Positions 11,506 through 22,517 of a stretch of 64,000 nucleotides of DNA are shown here, in pieces. The notes below the pieces were generated by a model. It did no database searches. It was not told the origin of the DNA and saw nothing but the letters and a program-made list of their open reading frames with translations. Source of the stretch: Erpobdella octoculata (taxonomy: Eukaryota; Annelida; Clitellata; Hirudinida; Erpobdellidae); NCBI GenBank assembly GCA_963978895.1, contig OZ022238.1, positions 36,719,270 to 36,783,269 of the forward strand, in the 5' to 3' direction. Each line of letters opens with the position of its first letter. Within the stretch, counting starts at the first letter, position 1. Made by a program: the position numbers and the translations under genes.

Positions 11506-12987
11506 TTAATCCTCTTTTTGGCTGGTGGGTGTTTTTGTTGAGGACAACGTTGTTTGATTTAATACTATCTGTGGAAGGATGTCCGTGATAGTTAGTTTCA
11601 AATTCATTTTTTTAAAAGATGTTGTCACCGACGAGAAGATGGCCTCTGTGATATCTGTTTCTTGTCCATTTTCCTTGGCAACTTTCAAATTTTCCAGGAG
11701 TTCTGAAACTATTGTTCCCAAGTTTTTTGTGGAGATTTGGTTGACCGACGTGTCTGTGGCAGTTTTGTTGGGTGGTTGAGGAGTGACTTTTCTGTTGTAT
11801 TTCATGTATGTTTCTTTGAGAGGTTGTGTTGGAATTGATAGTAGTGGAGTGACGCATGAGGATTGTTTACCCGACTGCTTTGCTGATTTCACTGTTTGTT
11901 TTCTGCTATCTGCTTGTTTGTTGTCACTGTCCTCTATGTTTTTTCTTTTGTTGCTTATTCTGGGCAGAATTGGGTTTTTGTTTTGTCTTATTTTTTCTGG
12001 GTGTTTTCTATCTCTTTCTTTTTTAAGTTCGGCGAAGAGAGCTCTTGTGTATGTGAAACCAGTGATGGCCATTGTTTGGCTAATATTTTTTGCCAGTAGA
12101 AATTTTGGGCATTGAGGTGATCCAGTTTTGTGGTTTGTCCGTCCGCATGTTGCACACCTAATTTCAGGTTTTGGGTACTCGCAGTGCTGTGTTGTGTGAG
12201 GTCCAGAGCATGTTGAACACTTTGTTGGTTTTCGGCAGTTTTTGGCGTAGTGACCAAAGCTTTGACAATTAAAGCATCTTGTTGGTATCGGAATGTATGT
12301 CTTAATTACATGACTGACATTTCCTATTTGGGCTTTTTCTGGTATAGGATCTCCTTTTCTGTAGGTGAGAATGACGGCGGTGGACTCTTGACGTACTCCT
12401 TCTATTATTTTTCTAATTCTGTATGCTGATACAGATTTTGTTTTTTCTTTAATTGCTTCTGTGGTATAGTCTAGCGAAACGCCTGTAATTATTTTTTGGA
12501 CTGATTCTTGTGGGGGGTTTCCGCTAGTCCGGGGTGCTACTTTTTCCACTTCATGGTGGCCGAGAGAGGTGACACGTTGAAGAAGGTTGAGTTCTCTGCC
12601 ATTGACGAGACTTACGTTTATAGTTCGCCCTTTCATTTCTATTGCAGGAGCCCTTTCTAGAATCTCTCGGATTTTTCGTTCCACCATTACAGGGTTTATT
12701 CTTTTGTACTCTCCTGCAAGTGTGATGGAGTACCATTTTGGAAAGGTTTCTGGAGATTTTGTGGGTGAATAGACGTTGTTTTCGATGCCTAAGGAAATCG
12801 TCGATTTGGACGGGGGAAGGATGATGACTGGAGAGCAAGTGATGTTGTTGCTGAGAAGTGGTGAAGGTGGTAGAGTGTTGTTTGCAGTGACCCTTGGGCT
12901 CAGAGAGTTGTTTGATTTTTTTGCTGGCGGTGTGTTGGATGAAGGGCTGGATGGAAGGGTTCTTTTCCCATTTCTTGGAGTCTCCAT
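11506..12987 (-). CDS. LINE ORF1, nucleic-acid-binding gag-like protein
   Basis: Open for 493 codons from ATG 12987. The N-terminus is rich in Ser, Pro and Asn. A central domain (around residues 80-210) resembles the RNA-recognition-like fold of Jockey-type ORF1. Three zinc knuckles follow at about residues 236-295 (CFNCQSFGHYAKNC, CSTCSGPHTTQHC and CATCGRTNHKTGSPQC). The C-terminal part is Lys/Gln-rich. ORF1 proteins package LINE RNA. The frame is intact although ORF2 is broken. ORF2 begins 35 bp downstream of its stop. Confidence 0.9.
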   Translation of the reverse strand: METPRNGKRTLPSSPSSNTPPAKKSNNSLSPRVTANNTLPPSPLLSNNITCSPVIILPPSKSTISLGIENNVYSPTKSPETFPKWYSITLAGEYKRINPVMVERKIREILERAPAIEMKGRTINVSLVNGRELNLLQRVTSLGHHEVEKVAPRTSGNPPQESVQKIITGVSLDYTTEAIKEKTKSVSAYRIRKIIEGVRQESTAVILTYRKGDPIPEKAQIGNVSHVIKTYIPIPTRCFNCQSFGHYAKNCRKPTKCSTCSGPHTTQHCEYPKPEIRCATCGRTNHKTGSPQCPKFLLAKNISQTMAITGFTYTRALFAELKKERDRKHPEKIRQNKNPILPRISNKRKNIEDSDNKQADSRKQTVKSAKQSGKQSSCVTPLLSIPTQPLKETYMKYNRKVTPQPPNKTATDTSVNQISTKNLGTIVSELLENLKVAKENGQETDITEAIFSSVTTSFKKMNLKLTITDILPQIVLNQTTLSSTKTPTSQKED

Positions 12988-13925
12988 TTCTGAATAAATA
13001 AAAACTTAGCGAAAGCGCGTAGTAATTTAAACAATTTGTTTATGCTGAAATGGTAATGCTAAGTTGATCAAAGATGGCTATATTTAAATAAAGGGAAGTT
13101 GTGTAACGGAAGCGATTGAAAGATTTGAATTAGTGAATATGTTATAGCCCTAGAAAATCACGTGTTGCAAATTTAATTAAAATTGAATTTTGTATGGAAA
13201 TAAATATAGCAGCGCAAACAGTAATATGAGTATAGATATAATAATGAGGAAAAGAGTAATGAGAGAAGTATTAAATGAAATAAAATAGATTAGAATAGAG
13301 ATAAGAGTTTGTTTACGGGATGAGCGATATAAGAGGAATGTACGTATAAAAAAGTAGGATGTAGGTAAATGTGTAGACAAATATATTACACGTTTAAATA
13401 TATATTTAAATACTTATGCGAGCTTGAATAAAAGTAGATTCTAAAAAGAAGAAAAGCGTATGGACGAATATATATGTTATGGCCGGAGAGAAACACGTGT
13501 GGCTAATTAAAATAGAATAGAAATGCTAATATGTATATAAATATGTATATGTATGAAATCAAATTAAGGAATGCAGATAAAATAATGTATGTATGGTTAT
13601 ATTAATTAAAAAAAATTATTGAATTAAACTCGATTAATATAAATAGAATATGTGTGCTGAGTGATAAAAGATGAATGTACGTACTAAAAGATAAGATATG
13701 AGTAAATGTTTAAAGGCGGAGATAAACTTTTAATGTTTTATGTAAATCTATGCGGACGTAACTAACGCCGTAAGCTGAAAAATTAAATATAAAAAATCAA
13801 CTTAACGGAGAGAGTCCTGATATTGCAGTGTAGACTTAAAATCGTTCACAGTTGAATAATCCGAAGTGCAGAATCTGTGTTCCCAGTGAGTCGGTGAGAT
13901 AAATTTCTCCAGTTGAACCCAGTTC

Positions 13926-13938
13926 CGGCTGATTAGTT
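13926..13938 (+). repeat. LINE target-site duplication, right copy
   Basis: CGGCTGATTAGTT, identical to 7015-7027. It marks the 5' end of the full-length LINE. Confidence 0.85.
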
Positions 13939-14464
13939 ATTAGCTTCTTTCTATTTTAACTACAACTTGATTTGACTCGAAGGAGTCTTGTTAGCAACAA
14001 AAATTCACCAACTTTTTGACCTATAGCTCTAAAACTTTCAGTAAAGCTTTATTCTGGATGACTATACATGAATTGAATGTTTCCGACATTAATTAGGCCT
14101 TAAATGAATTAAAATTATTTAAATCAAGTATAAGCGGTTTTCCTGCCATCTAGCGACTCTAAGAAATCGTTTGACAACCGGCCACAAAGCTCTGGCGGTC
14201 GTTTCATTTATGTAGTTATTAAAGTTATAGACTTAACGAGGTTTTTTACGGTTCACTTGTTTATTATTATTACTAAAAAGTCCTCATCACTTCACCAGCA
14301 CGACTACCTTATGTATTCACGCTACCAGCGCAGCCAGCTAAGTCAATATTCATAAGCTCATAGTACACCGAGACCATGGACTTTTTAATACGCGTTGAGA
14401 ACAATTTATAACAAAAAACACGTAGACAGAAATAAATTTAATTCCTTTTAATTAGTAAGTCAAC

Positions 14465-15245
14465 AACTTTGGTGTGGAGAGCCAGGATATCAATCTGCTT
14501 TTCTACAAAAGCTATCCAGAGCTCCCACACCCTTTCATCTTTTTCCAGTGTTGAGGGTTTGCGTTGCTTCAGCGGTTGCCCTGTTGCAGCACAGGCTTCT
14601 TCGACTGGAATTGCCGACGCTTTTGTAAATAGAATATCAACAACTTCGTAGAACGACTTGCGCTCTACTAGGTTGTTGAGGGCACTATGCCACGCCTCAA
14701 TGTCGTTGTTGGTCTTACTGTCTCTCTGGTAGACGCTCCATTCTGATATTTTGTATTTTCCTTTAATCCAAGTTTTTTTCTATGTAGTCCGCTAATGTCT
14801 AAAAATAAGAAGGAAATATAAAACAAGTCAACAAATTTTAACGTTAATCTTAACTAAATTTTACTTTGAGTGCTGATATTCGTGTTTCTAGATCAAGGGT
14901 CTCAAATACAATATGGATTTCTCCACGAAGCAAATATGGTAGTGCCATAAACTTTTTTACACCTTTATATATTTCTACTTGTCTTTTTTCACTACCAGCT
15001 GCTTGCACATTTTACATTTGAAAGCGATATCAATTTCTCCTGTTTAGGAAACACATTTTTATGAACAATTGCCTTCAGTTGCAATAAAACGACTATTTAC
15101 TAACCCTTTGCAGCTTTTTGATATTGTGACAAAGTAACTGTTTTGTCACACTTCAGGTGCGTCCTCCGTTTACACATGTTGCAAGAAAATACCCGAACAT
15201 TCTCGGCAACAATTTTGTTACAACAAACACAGATGCTTTTCATTT
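14465..15245 (-). pseudogene. MULE transposase remnant of the large element
   Basis: On the minus strand, a short two-part Cys/His finger starts at ATG about 15243 (MKSICVCCNK, then CNMCKRRTHLKC). Further on comes YKGVKKFMALPYLLRGEIHI, then after a likely intron LADYIEK, a frameshift in an A run near 14775, and WSVYQRDSKTNNDIEAWHS. The K/RTNND(I/V)E(A/G)WH motif is typical of the C-terminal half of MULE transposases. The catalytic core is not recognisable. It lies between the two 20-bp arrays and so belongs to that element. Confidence 0.7.
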
Positions 15246-15672
15246 TTCGCTGCTAACAATCAACAACTCCGTCGAAAACTATCACAAATTAAATTACTAC
15301 TAGATACAACTATCACCATTAGTCAACTTGCCTAGATAAACATATAGATAATTAAGTAAAAACAATAATTTAAATATTTTTTTATTAATTAAAAATAATA
15401 ATAAAAATAAATTACTATTATTTTAGAAAATAAAAAACTTAATTACGGAAATTTTTTGTCATATTCTTTAATTAAACTTTTCTAACCTAAATAGATATTT
15501 TATAATACGTTGATATTTCTATAATGTCAAATCTTTGACAAAATATAGTATTTTTAATGAGTTCTTATTCAAATAATCACTATCTAATGCAAGCGACATT
15601 TTTACAGTCGCTTGAACGATTAAAAAGCACCTTTAAGTCATATCAGTTCGTAAGTTAAATACAGAGACAGGA

Positions 15673-16165
15673 CTCGGAGGCGTTAACACCGACTCGGACG
15701 CGTTAACACCGACTCGGACGCGTTAACACCGACTCGGACGCGTTAACACCGACTCGGACGCGTTAACACCGACTCGGACGCGTTAACACCGACTCGGACG
15801 CGTTAACACCGGTTCGGACGCGTTAACACCAATCGGACGCGTTAACACCGACTCGGAGGCGTTAACACCGACTCGGAGGCGTTAACACCGACTCGGACGC
15901 GTTAACACCGACTCGGACGCGTTAACACCGACTCGGACGCGTTAACACCGACTCGGACGTTTTAACACCGACTCGGACGCGTTAACACCGACTCGGAGGC
16001 GTTAACACCGACTCGGACGCGTTAACACCGACTCGGACGCGTTAACACCGACTCGGACACGTTAACACCGACTCGGACGCGTTAACACCGACTCGGACGC
16101 GTTAACACCGACTCGGACGCGTTAACACCGACTCGGACGCGTTAACACCGACTGGGCCGCGTTAA
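15673..16165 (-). repeat. 20-bp minisatellite, right inverted end
   Basis: About 24 copies of GACTCGGACGCGTTAACACC (consensus) on the plus strand, with scattered single-base variants. Reverse-complemented it matches the left array in its AGTCGGTGTYAACGC core. Outside it a hairpin (gacaccgaagcgtcggtgtc) leads to the element end. Confidence 0.95.
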
Positions 16166-16242
16166 CAACAAATTTTTGGCGATGACACCGAAGCGTCGGT
16201 GTCATCGCAAAATTCGGTGTCGCTGACATTCTCCCTTCACAG

Positions 16243-16531
16243 CCATAACAGAGCCGGAAGTGTCTGAACATCTTCCATTGTTCATAGCCCTGTTTGCTGT
16301 GGATGCGTGGACCACAGTTTTAGAATTAAGTAAGTTAAAATAACTTTGAAATTGTGTTACAAGTAAACAGCAGAAAACTAATTTTTAATGTATTCAATTT
16401 TTACAGTAAAAACGAAGAAGGAGCATCCAAACTACACCTGTAGAACGTGTCGAAGAGATGAAAACATAGGGGACACGATTATGTGTTACTGCTGCCTGCA
16501 GTGGGTGCATTTTTTGCCAGAAAATAAATAA
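16243..16531 (+). pseudogene. PHD-like zinc finger exon pair next to the MULE edge
   Basis: Two open segments join in frame: 16243-16329 (acceptor cttcacag, donor GTAAGT) and 16407-16531 (acceptor tttttacag). The second encodes YTCRTCRRDENIGDTIMCYC then CLQWVHF, the first half of a PHD-type finger (CxxC...CxxC...WxH). A stop follows at once. Just beyond, FFCTHCRG appears in another frame, as would the missing last CxxC. It looks like a broken PHD gene fragment, possibly captured by or flanking the MULE. Confidence 0.45.
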
Positions 16532-16593
16532 AACCAACTAGCAGGGCTTTTTTTTGCACCCACTGTCGTGGCAGTTACAAAATGTTTTCATTT

Positions 16594-16594
16594 G

Positions 16595-16649
<55 letters not shown>

Positions 16650-16803
16650 CATTATCATTATCGTTATCGTTATCGTTATCGTTATCGTTATCGTTATCGT
16701 TATCGTTATCGTTATCGTTATCGTTATCGTTATCGTTATCGTTATCGTTATCGTTATCGTTATCGTTATCGTTATCGTTATCGTTATCGTTATCGTTATC
16801 GTT

Positions 16804-16841
<38 letters not shown>

Positions 16842-17202
16842 TGTCATTGTCATTGTCATTGTCATTGTCATTGTCATTGTCATTGTCATTGTCATTGTCA
16901 TTGTCATTGTCATTGTCATTGTCATTGTCATTGTCATTGTCATTGTCATTGTCATTGTCATTGTCATTGTCATTGTCATTGTCATTGTCATTGTCATTGT
17001 TATTGTTATTGTTATTGTTATTGTTATTGTTATTGTTATTGTTATTGTTATTGTTATTGTTATTGTTATTGTTATTGTTATTGTTATTGTTATTGTTATT
17101 GTTATTGTTATTGTTATTGTTATTGTTATTGTTATTGTTATTGTTATTGTTATTGTTATTGTTATTGTTATTGTTATTGTTATTGTTATTGTTATTGTTA
17201 TT
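16594..17202 (+). repeat. Mosaic tri/hexanucleotide microsatellite
   Basis: About 600 bp in ordered blocks: (ATT)n, (ATTATC)n, (GTTATC)n, (GTCATC)n, (GTCATT)n and (GTTATT)n. Neighbouring blocks differ by one base, and each block is almost perfect internally. Open frames of LS, HC, YR or IV repeats here are artefacts. Confidence 0.97.
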
Positions 17203-17639
17203 GCAAGCTCACTAAAGCTTCTATTTTCCTAGCAAGTGGCGTAGTTGGTTCACCTTTATTTTTTTGCATACCACTCTATCTCTAACTTCTTAACATCTCT
17301 CTATTTCTTCTCTATTTGAGAAGCCTGTTCTCATAATATTCTAGTCCTAGTCGCCGATTTTGGTTGTCCTAAAAAATATTCATTAGAAAATAATTATAAA
17401 AAACCACCGTGGTTCTGCAAATTATTCATAAAAAATTATTTTTATAAAAAAAAACCGCTTTGGTCCTGCAAAATAATCAGAAAAAAATTATTACAAAAAT
17501 GACATACAATTCATCGATGCCGGCACGCAAGTATTTTTATCGCACTTCAGTTCTGCGTACCTCATTAATTATTCATTTTAGTCGCATGCGATTGATTGAA
17601 GGCTCTGGCTGTGCTAATTATTCAAACGAAATGTTTATT
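17203..17639. other. Unannotated stretch before the Helitron remnant
   Basis: AT-rich sequence with repeated 'accaccgtggttctgcaaa' and 'accgctttggtcctgcaaa' words at about 17403 and 17452. I see no supported gene. Confidence 0.35.
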
Positions 17640-18795
17640 TTCGATAACATTTGATCCGGTGGTTAATGGGAACTCGAAATGGTGTGTGTATCGAATTTAA
17701 TTTAATAAAAATTTTATCAACCGCATTTATTAATATTTGCAAAATTATCACCTGCAACTTTAAAATTGAACTGCAATTATTGCCACGGCGGCACTACCGG
17801 CTCAGTAGCAATTTTACCGATTATTGGCACGGGGGTACTGCCCATATATATAGAATAGCATTCTATATATATGGTACTGCCGGCACCATATATATATGGC
17901 CGGCACATTAGCAATTTTACCGATTATTTCACCGGCGGTACTGCCGGCTCAGTAGCAATTTTACCTATTATTTCACCGGCGAGAATGCCGGCTCAGTAGC
18001 AATTTTACCGATTATTTCACCGGCGGTACTGCCGGCTCAGTAGCAATTTTACCTATTATTTCACCGGCGAGAATGCCGGCTCAGTAGCAATTTTATCGAT
18101 TATTTCACCGGCGGTACTGCCGCCGGCTCAGTACCAATTTTACCGATTATTTCCACGGCAAACCGCCAGGGCAATAGCAGCGACCATGCGAATTGGTGTC
18201 ATACAAATCGATTGATACATTGCGATACCAGCGAAGCCGTTAATTATCCAACAGAGTTTTTGAACTCATTGGATTTGCCAGGCATGTCACCGCGTCATCT
18301 ACAACTTAAAGTTGGATCTCCGGTTATTCTCTACTTCGGAATTTGAACCCACCGCGGCTGTGCAATGGCACGCGATTAGTAATCAAAAAATTGATGAAAA
18401 ACATTGTCGAAGCCAGCATTTTGAATGGCAAGTTCCGAAGCGAAAATGTTTTGCTGCCATGAATCCCAATAATTTACACAGAAGTGCATATTGAATACAA
18501 ATGAATTCAATTTCCAATTAGATTGGCATTCACAATGACAATAAGTCGTGAGGCCAAACGATGTCTGTTTGTGGCTTAAATTTGGGCACGCCATGTTTTT
18601 CTCACGGACAATTATACGTGGCATGTTCTCGCGTGGGCAAACCATCCAGTTTGTTTGTGTTGGCTAAAGATGAACTGACAAAAAACATTGTACACTCGAG
18701 ACTGATTTTTTTAAATTAACAATTTGTACATTAAACTTTTAATAAAAAAACCAAAATAATTTATAAGGCAAGACAACGTTTGCTGGGTCAGCTAG
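17640..18795 (+). pseudogene. Helitron helicase C-terminus remnant with 3' end
   Basis: Pieces of a Pif1-like Helitron helicase are recognisable on the plus strand: LMGTRNGV (about 17665); NYPTEFLNSLDLPGM and PRHLQLKVGSPVIL (about 18245-18330); PIRLAFTMTISR, then after a frameshift GQTMSVCGLNLG, PCFSHGQLYVACSRVG and LAKDELTKNIVH (about 18520-18690). They are out of normal order and interrupted by a 44-bp tandem repeat. The element ends with a gggtcagCTAG at 18792-18795 followed by T, as Helitrons do. It is dead. Confidence 0.8.
17790..18160 (+). repeat. 44-bp minisatellite in two alternating variants
   Basis: About seven units of CGATTATTTCACCGGCGGTA + CTGCCGGCTCAGTAGCAATT + TTAC. A 'cggtactg' form alternates with a 'cgagaatg' form, giving an 88-bp higher-order repeat. 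It lies inside the Helitron remnant. Confidence 0.85.
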
Positions 18796-19194
18796 TATAT
18801 ATATATATAAGAACATGTCTTGACTGACTGACTAATAATCTAGGATAATTTGACCAAATCAAAGCAGCCATTGACGAAAATTGAGCCACTTCATTAATCC
18901 CGTCTTTCAGTTTGACTTTTAGGCATAGATATATATCTATGCTTTTAGGTTTTTGTTTATGAATGCAATTTTTTTTAATAATTTAAAAATGCAATAGTTT
19001 ATAGTTTTTGTTTAAAATTGCTTTACCATTGTTAAGCTTGAAAAGATCAGTAAATAAAGCAATTATTTTGTCCATTCCTATTCCTGCACTTAAACAAGTT
19101 AAATGTAAACTTAAGTTTTACTGAAATCGATTCATCAGATTGGTAGTGTAATGGATGTTTATTGAGTCATGTTCAGCATTTGTTTGCGCTAGTG

Positions 19195-20342
19195 ATGTCG
19201 TCTGCAATGTTCTCAATATGTTTGAAACTATTGGTTTTGTTTCAACTACGGATTGAAATCGTTCCAGCTCTACATTTGACTGGGAAGTGGAATACTTCAG
19301 ATTTTTATAAATTTTTAGTTAAATTTGGTTTTCAACAGACTGATAAGGATGAAGCTGCACATACGCGAGGGTATATTTACGGCAATATAACAAGTTTGAC
19401 AAGCAATAATAGCACACATGATGATATAGCTTTTGTAGTGTTAGACAGTGAATATTTTCTCAATTTCTTCACTAACCGAACAAGGCCACAAAGAGAGGCA
19501 TGTTCATTTATGTTTGAAGAATTAAACAAAATTGCATGGGACAGTAACTGTAACAAAGATGGTCAAGAGGATATCATAAGATATATTCCTTGTCAGAGAG
19601 GAAAACTTTGCAGAGATGAACTTCAAAATAATGTTGTAAATGGTAGCCAGTTCACTTTTCAGGTACAAGATAAAGAGCAACCAAGGTTTGGCATGAATCC
19701 TTTTATTGATGTGGATGTTGGGTGATTTTTAATTTGTAAGGCGATCCATCAGTACAAAAATAATTAATTTTTGGTAAAGTTTACCATTGGAGGCACCCCT
19801 TTTTCACAAACTTTTATTTAGGTTACAATCTCTGTTGGTGGCTTTCTCTGTACGCAAAATCTTGCAAATAAAATTTAACTAGCTTTTTAACTAGCTAGGA
19901 AGCTGAAATTTTCAGCATAGCTTTATATCGGATGACAATACATTATTCAATTGATTTTATTTATTTATATGTTAATAAACTAAACAGATAAAAAACGTGA
20001 TTATTGTGCAGCAAAGCGAGCACAGGATTCAACTGAAGCTCGCATAACATGACTCGTTCGTTTATTTATTATTTATATATATTTTTTATTCTTGTGCTTA
20101 TTCTTTGTCCTGTTCTGTCTTCAAGGCCGTCAAGAAGGGGGGGCTGGCGGGAATTTTGCCCTGGGCGCCCGCTGGTTTTAGGGGCCACCCCGGCTAGGAA
20201 TTAAACATAGGTCAGAATGGTAGGCCAGTTGCATAAGCTCGATTACCAATGCGCAAGAAACCCAATAAACAGTTTGTCGATGAAGGATCGCCAACATTGG
20301 ATGGAAAATTGAAGCTCTAGAATTAATGGCTGGTTTGTTCTC

Positions 20343-20420
<78 letters not shown>

Positions 20421-21256
20421 TTATGAAGTGAAACATTGCGTTGAAATGTTTCGAGAGGCCACAAATAGGATGACTAACTGTCACCACAAGTAACGCAAAT
20501 ATTTGTAAGACTCTACTAGGAATCGAACCCACGTGTCTACGGCAACACCGCCTTGCCTAAATGCAAGCGCTCTTACCAACTGAGCCACCGACCATCCCCA
20601 AAAAAGGATGGCTAGAAGTCCCAGTCTTTCGGAGCTACTTAACATTAGACTACGACTATGATAGGCTCAGAACTCCTTATTTCGGTTCGACAACTAGACT
20701 GCTGCCAGATAGGTAATTTATGAAGTGAAACATTGCGTTGAAATGTTTCGAGAGGCCACAAATAGGATGACTAACTGTCACCACAAGTAACGCAAATATT
20801 TGTAAGACTCTACTAGGAATCGAACCCACGTGTCTACGGCAACACCGCCTTGCCTAAATGCAAGCGCTCTTACCAACTGAGCCACCGACCATCCCCAAAA
20901 AAGGATGGCTAGAAGTCCCAGTCTTTCGGAGCTACTTAACATTAGACTACGACTATGATAGGCTCAGAACTCCTTATTTCGGTTCGACAACTAGACTGCT
21001 GCCAGATAGGTAATTTATGAAGTGAAACATTGCGTTGAAATGTTTCGAGAGGCCACAAATAGGATGACTAACTGTCACCACAAGTAACGCAAATATTTGT
21101 AAGACTCTACTAGGAATCGAACCCACGTGTCTACGGCAACACCGCCTTGCCTAAATGCAAGCGCTCTTACCAACTGAGCCACCGACCATCCCCAAAAAAG
21201 GATGGCTAGAAGTCCCAGTCTTTCGGAGCTACTTAACATTAGACTACGATATGATA

Positions 21257-21307
<51 letters not shown>

Positions 21308-22206
21308 GGAGTAACCGATTTCAATTTTTTGCCGATTTTTGGTTAAAAAATTTGCCGATTCCGGTTTCGGTCCGATTAATCGGCAATCTCTAATATGAAA
21401 AATTTCACATCAACGAAAAGGTTTGCCGATACTTCTGAAAACTATTTTGGTGGGTACACAGGACGGTTTTTGCTTTTTTGTCAGCTTTCAATTCGTCTTC
21501 TGCTTTTTGTTTCTTGTCATTTTCACAGATTCCAGAATATTTAGAAAGATTGTCTGGGTGTCTTGTTTTCAGATGTGTAATCAATCCACTCGTACCAAAA
21601 GTGCACGCATCGCTTCCTCCTCATTTTAGTTTTTCATTGCAAACTAAACAGTTGGCCCTCGATTTGTCAATCGCATTGATTTCAAAAAATTTTCAAATGT
21701 TGTTTCTTTGCGCCATTATTAACTATTTCGAATTATAATAATATTTAAATTAATTATAGTAGTGTACGAGTAGACAAATTTTATATCACAGAATTGGATA
21801 CACAAGTGTTTGTTTTGCTTATTTTATAGCAATTGAAGTAACAGCTGGGGCCGTATTCACCAACCGACGTTTAATTAGCGAGATGTTAAGCCCTTTACGC
21901 ATAAAAACGATTTCCTGGTTTAATAACCCACGTTTCCTACTACTAATAAACTTCAAAAACAAAATTTATGCATAGTGCATCCTCCTGTGCATGTAGTTCT
22001 TGTATTCTCGACATTTGACTTTGCAACGTTTCATTGTCATCAATAGAAAATTCAACTTTAGAAAGCACAAGGTAAAACATGAAAGACAGTATAATAAAAA
22101 CATGACAAAGTCGGAATCGGTTAACCTAATGTTGCCGATTCCGATTAATCGGAATTTTGCACTAATTGGCAATATCCGATCTCCGGACCAAAAGTCGGTT
22201 ACTCCC

Positions 22207-22268
<62 letters not shown>

Positions 22269-22459
22269 CTCGTGTCATAGTGTTTGAAATTGAACTTCTC
22301 AGAAACGGCTGAACCGATTTTTATGATTTTTTTTTACATTTGATAGGTCTGAGGATAGGTCCATGGCTATTTAGAATATTTTTTCAAATTATTTAAAAAA
22401 GTTATTTTGGAAAAACAAAGGGCAAACAGACAGACAGAGAAACAAACAAACTGACACTC

Positions 22460-22517
<58 letters not shown>

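Larger units (their letters stand above)
7028..13925 (-). mobile_element. Full-length RNase H-encoding LINE (Jockey/I group)
   Basis: A 6.9 kb element on the minus strand, flanked by a 13-bp duplication. Order along the minus strand: a 5' untranslated region of about 940 bp, ORF1 with zinc knuckles, ORF2 (endonuclease, reverse transcriptase, RNase H), a 3' untranslated region with long T-rich runs, and a short (CAA)n tail adjoining the left duplication. It sits inside the large MULE. ORF2 has at least two frameshifts and a stop, so the copy is dead. Confidence 0.9.
6622..16235. mobile_element. Large MULE with minisatellite-containing inverted ends
   Basis: Left (6622 inward) and right (16235 inward, reverse complement) ends align without gaps for about 30 bp, from GGG through ACACCGA.TTTTGCGAT. 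Each then carries an inner hairpin (ACACCGAC...GTCGGTGT) and a tandem array of 20-bp units. Between the arrays lie a decayed MULE transposase on the minus strand and a 6.9 kb LINE insertion. MULEs are known for long terminal inverted repeats. No matching 9-bp target duplication was found at these edges, so the outermost bases are uncertain. Confidence 0.75.

Noticed and set aside
9552..12997. Several plus-strand open frames of 60-140 residues
   Set aside because: They are antisense to LINE ORF1 and ORF2, which have clear domains on the minus strand.
14469..14651. Plus-strand open frame of 60 residues
   Set aside because: It is antisense to the MULE transposase remnant and lacks a domain.
6677..16165. 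Regular 20-bp arrays that look CRISPR-like at first sight
   Set aside because: Units are contiguous with no spacers, the genome is eukaryotic, and the two arrays form inverted ends of a transposon.
16554..17285. Long open frames of HC, YR, YC, LS or IV repeats
   Set aside because: They are translations of a microsatellite in all frames; no start context, splice signal or domain supports them.
20519..20600. tRNA-like sequence (also at 25425, 32880 and 35149) as tRNA genes
   Set aside because: A and B boxes are present, but the arms do not form a proper cloverleaf and SINE bodies continue downstream.
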